NCBI GenBank assembly: GCA_020850615.1
Contig: JADZEI010000091.1
Location: 1 to 50,024, forward strand
Direction: 5' to 3'
DNA length: 50,024 nucleotides
DNA from: Dehalococcoidia bacterium
Lineage (GTDB): Bacteria; Chloroflexota; Dehalococcoidia; Tepidiformales; Tepidiformaceae
Positions 47,604 through 50,024 of the stretch are shown here, piece by piece (position 1 is the first letter of the stretch; every line of letters begins with the position of its first letter). The notes under the pieces were generated by a model. It made no database searches, was not told where the DNA came from, and saw only the letters and a program-made list of their open reading frames with translations. The translations under genes were made by a program, and so were the position numbers.

Positions 47604-48167
47604 ATGACCCATCCGTGGCACGACATATCCGTGGACGCATCAACCATCGACGAGGCCCTGCCCGTCGTCATCGAAATCCCCGCCGGTTCGAAGAACAAGT
47701 ACGAGCTCGACAAGGACAGCGGCCTCCTCCGCCTCGACCGCGTGCTCTACAGCTCCGTGCACTACCCGGCGAACTACGGATTCGTGCCCCGCTCCTACTG
47801 CGACGACGGCGACCCGCTCGACGTCCTCGTCCTCGGCCAGGAGCCGATGCACCCGCTCACCATCTGCGTCGTCCGGCCCATCGGCGTCATGCACATGCGC
47901 GACCAGGGCAAGGCCGACGAGAAGATCCTCGCCGTGCACGCGAACGACCCCGCCTACGACCACGTGCGCGACCTCGCCGGCGTCCCGCCCCACCTCATGC
48001 GCGAAATCACCCGCTTCTTCCTCGACTACAAGGTGCTCGAAGAGAAGGAAGTGGTGATCGACCCCTTCGAAGGCCGCCAGAAGGCCCTCGCCGTCATCGC
48101 CAAAGCCCTCGTCGACTACGCCCACCTCCCCGCCGAAATCCGCTCCGCCGGCGCCCTCAACAAGTAG
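47604..48167 (+). CDS. ppa: Inorganic pyrophosphatase (class I)
   Basis: 187 residues. The family I enzyme is clear: EIPAGSKNKYELDKDSGLL, YPANYGFVPRSYCDDGDPLDVLV with the metal aspartates, and KADEKILAV. It splits PPi from biosynthetic reactions and pulls acyl-CoA synthetase-type steps forward. The C-terminal FFLDYKVLEEKEV is normal. No ribosome site is seen ahead of the ATG. It stands alone; island 8 follows its stop. Confidence 0.96.
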   Translation: MTHPWHDISVDASTIDEALPVVIEIPAGSKNKYELDKDSGLLRLDRVLYSSVHYPANYGFVPRSYCDDGDPLDVLVLGQEPMHPLTICVVRPIGVMHMRDQGKADEKILAVHANDPAYDHVRDLAGVPPHLMREITRFFLDYKVLEEKEVVIDPFEGRQKALAVIAKALVDYAHLPAEIRSAGALNK

Positions 48168-48169
48168 CC

Positions 48170-48451
48170 GGCGGGCGCCGCAGGCGTAGCCGCGGAGCAT
48201 TGCTCCGCGGGACTGTCCGCGCCATGCCCCACCGATAGGCCACCACCGTCCGGCGCTGCGAGGGCGGGAGCCCCGCGACCGCCCGGCTCGCACAGCGATG
48301 CGCGTCGCGTGCGCTGCCACGCGCTGCCGCGGTGCATGGACGCCGGTGCGCGGCCGTGCGCTCCCTATTGGTCGCGCCAGTGATCACCCGCCCCGCGAGC
48401 GGCTTGCACCCCGCGCCGGTAGGATCGCCACTGCCCCACGGAGGTGAGCAG
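48170..48451. repeat. Mosaic repeat island 8
   Basis: Module A 48174-48216 with the perfect palindrome 48190-48210, then module B 48222-48310 in the same contiguous order as island 1, then module E' inverted at about 48355-48385. The 22 bp at 48358-48379 are the exact reverse complement of 49667-49688. TAGGAT at about 48420 may be the promoter of the next gene. Confidence 0.8.
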
Positions 48452-49618
48452 GTGGATTTCGAGCCCACGGAAGCCCAACAGCAGATCCGCACCCAGGCGA
48501 AGGCCCTCGCCGGCCGCTTCGACGACGCCTACTGGCGCAAGTGCGACCAGGCCCACGAGTTCCCGTGGGAGTTCTACGAGGCCTTCGCCGACGCGGGCTG
48601 GCTCGGGATCGCGATGCCGGAGGAATACGGGGGAGCCGGGCTCGGGATCACCGAGGCCTCGATCCTCCTCGAAGAGGTCTCCGCCTCCGGCGCGGCGATG
48701 AACGGCGCGACCGCGCTCCACCTGACCATCTTCGGGCTCAACCCGGTCGTCCGGCACGGCACGGAGGAGCTCAAGCAGCGCATCCTGCCCGACGCCGCCG
48801 CAGGCCGCCTCCACGTCGCCTTCGGCATCACCGAACCGACGGCCGGGCTCGACACGCCGTCCATCACCACGTTCGCCCGGCGCGACGGCGACCGCTTCAT
48901 CGTCTCCGGCCAGAAGGTCTGGACCTCGAAGGCGAAGGAGTCGTCGAAGGTCCTCCTGCTCGCGCGGACCACGAAGATCGAGGAGTGCGCGAAGCGGACG
49001 GACGGCATGACCCTCTTCCTCGCCGACCTCGACCCGAAGTACGTGACCATCCGTGAAATCGAGAAGCTGGGCCGGCACGCGGTCGACTCGAACGAAGTGT
49101 TCTACGACGACCTCCCGGTCGACGCGCGGGACGTGGTGGGCGAAGTGGGGCGCGGGTTCTACCACCTGATCGACGGGCTGAACCCGGAGCGCATCCTGAT
49201 CGCAGCCGAGGCGCTGGGCACGGGACGAGTCGCGCTGGCGAAAGCGGCCGCGTACGCGAAGGACCGCGTGGTCTTCGGGCGGCCGATCGGGCAGAACCAG
49301 GGCATCCAGTTCCCGCTCGCCGACTCGTACGCGAAGCTGAAGGCGGCCGAGCTGATGATCCGCAAGGCCGCCTGGCTCTACGACACCGGCCAGCCCTGCG
49401 GCGCCGAAGCGAACATGGCCAAGTACCTCGCCTCCGAATGGGGCTTCGAAGCCGCGGACCGCTCCCTCCAGACCCACGGCGGCTTCGGCTACGCGAAGGA
49501 GTTCGACGTCGAGCGCTACTGGCGCGAAGTGCGGGTGATGCGCATCGCGCCCGTCACCCAGGAGATGGTGCTGAACTTCATCGGCCAGCACGAGCTCGGG
49601 CTCCCCCGGTCGTATTAG
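48452..49618 (+). CDS. Acyl-CoA dehydrogenase
   Basis: 388 residues. MPEEYGGAGLG, AFGITEPTAGLDTPSITT and GQKVWTSKAKESS are the FAD/substrate blocks; LQTHGGFGYAKEFDVERYWRE and RIAPVTQEMVLNFIG close the fold. The MCAD-type catalytic Glu position is Pro, as in a distinct subgroup ending in HELGLPRSY, so the base must lie elsewhere (often the position used by IVD). GTG 48452 is chosen for the strong GGAGG 10 nt upstream. Inverted 22-bp repeats bracket the gene. Confidence 0.92.
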   Translation: MDFEPTEAQQQIRTQAKALAGRFDDAYWRKCDQAHEFPWEFYEAFADAGWLGIAMPEEYGGAGLGITEASILLEEVSASGAAMNGATALHLTIFGLNPVVRHGTEELKQRILPDAAAGRLHVAFGITEPTAGLDTPSITTFARRDGDRFIVSGQKVWTSKAKESSKVLLLARTTKIEECAKRTDGMTLFLADLDPKYVTIREIEKLGRHAVDSNEVFYDDLPVDARDVVGEVGRGFYHLIDGLNPERILIAAEALGTGRVALAKAAAYAKDRVVFGRPIGQNQGIQFPLADSYAKLKAAELMIRKAAWLYDTGQPCGAEANMAKYLASEWGFEAADRSLQTHGGFGYAKEFDVERYWREVRVMRIAPVTQEMVLNFIGQHELGLPRSY

Positions 49619-49639
49619 CGGCCGGCACCGACCGAAGGC

Positions 49640-49905
49640 GGGCGCCCATCAGTGGCGGCTAATCAGTGGCGCGACCAATAGGGAGCGCTCGGCCGCACCC
49701 CCGCACCCCCGCCCCGCGCCAGCGTGTATCACACGCCTGCCCCGGGGTGGACCGCATCGCCGTACGAGCCGGCCGGCTGCTCCGCTCCCGCCCTCGGCCA
49801 CGGCTGCCGCGGGGCATCCGTTGGGCTGACGCCAGGGCCCACGAGGGGCCCGGGCTACACGTGAAGCGCGCCGGCCGCGCACATCGGTGGCGACCTATCG
49901 GTAGC
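49640..49905. repeat. Mosaic repeat island 9
   Basis: Module E' at about 49661-49705, B inverted about 49750-49800, C about 49815-49838, F-like GGGCCCACGAGGGGCCCGGG about 49837-49856. From 49906 to the window end I see no gene, RNA or further repeat. Confidence 0.75.
49667..49688. repeat. Right arm of a 22-bp perfect inverted repeat bracketing the acyl-CoA dehydrogenase gene
   Basis: Exact reverse complement of 48358-48379; the arms enclose 1.29 kb with a single gene. Both arms are parts of E' modules. Confidence 0.85.
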
Positions 49906-50024
49906 CCGACCATGAGGACATCTGTGGTTGTCCGTCAAGCGGCAGAGGCGGCCTTCCGGCATTGCCAGAGGTCGGGGTCGTAGCAGCGGCGGGTACGTAT
50001 GCAGGCAACCAGGCGCGCGAGGAG

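Noticed and set aside
49906-50024. Possible gene or tRNA at the right edge
   Set aside because: No cloverleaf, start signal or coding-like frame is visible; only spacer DNA.

Overview
The window is about 68-70% G+C bacterial chromosome. Its gene content is that of an aerobic, heterotrophic Chloroflexota, most like the Dehalococcoidia/Tepidiforma side of the phylum. The evidence is several CaiB-type CoA-transferases, acyl-CoA dehydrogenases and crotonases, a luciferase-like (probably F420-dependent) oxidoreductase, three Uma2 nucleases, a ferredoxin-thioredoxin reductase-like protein, and many genes that look leaderless. The taxon is inferred from content, not proven. I saw no rRNA, tRNA, CRISPR array or prophage. 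The only classical mobile DNA is the 5' end of an IS3-type transposase at the left edge.

Layout. 1-5 kb: IS3 edge, a LysM/M23 peptidase with a long structured leader, a repeat island, a DUF302 gene under a CsoR-type palindrome, a second M23 lipoprotein, a crotonase. 5-12 kb: a Uma2 gene bracketed by 7-bp repeat arrays, DUF1059, a secreted Thr/Pro-linker protein, three small unknown proteins, a secreted beta-sandwich protein, a PIG-L deacetylase, an alpha/beta hydrolase that has lost its serine. 12-21 kb: a membrane pseudo-phosphatase/propeller protein, DUF454, LLM oxidoreductase plus MarR, a ~120-bp triple repeat, the FTR-like protein, Uma2, a GGDEF-EAL protein, and a VapBC pair with a frameshifted toxin and a duplicated antitoxin tail. 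21-30 kb: acyl-CoA dehydrogenase, a double CaiB fusion, SDR, sortase, hydrolase, Uma2, HAD phosphatase. 30-37 kb: serine beta-lactamase-like protein, a sortase-substrate-like surface protein, a lipoprotein, a 924-residue HARP-like/DUF2325 protein, a crotonase. 37-50 kb: CMD protein, a CaiB-HMG-CoA lyase operon, an SH3b cell-wall protein plus lipoprotein, an antitoxin-like gene, M20 amidohydrolase, crotonase, HNH nuclease, hydrolase, pyrophosphatase, acyl-CoA dehydrogenase.

How the genes work together. One theme is acyl-CoA catabolism of carboxylic or branched acids: CoA transfer, dehydrogenation, crotonase steps, HMG-CoA cleavage. The other is the envelope: two M23 peptidases, an SH3b protein, a sortase with a plausible substrate, several lipoproteins and secreted proteins.

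The most unusual feature lies between the genes. Nine islands are built from a small set of shuffled, strand-switching repeat modules. At least twelve short arrays keep a strict 7-bp period while their sequence changes. Arrays bracket one Uma2 gene and one island, and form a perfect hairpin between convergent genes. A 22-bp perfect inverted repeat brackets the last acyl-CoA dehydrogenase gene.
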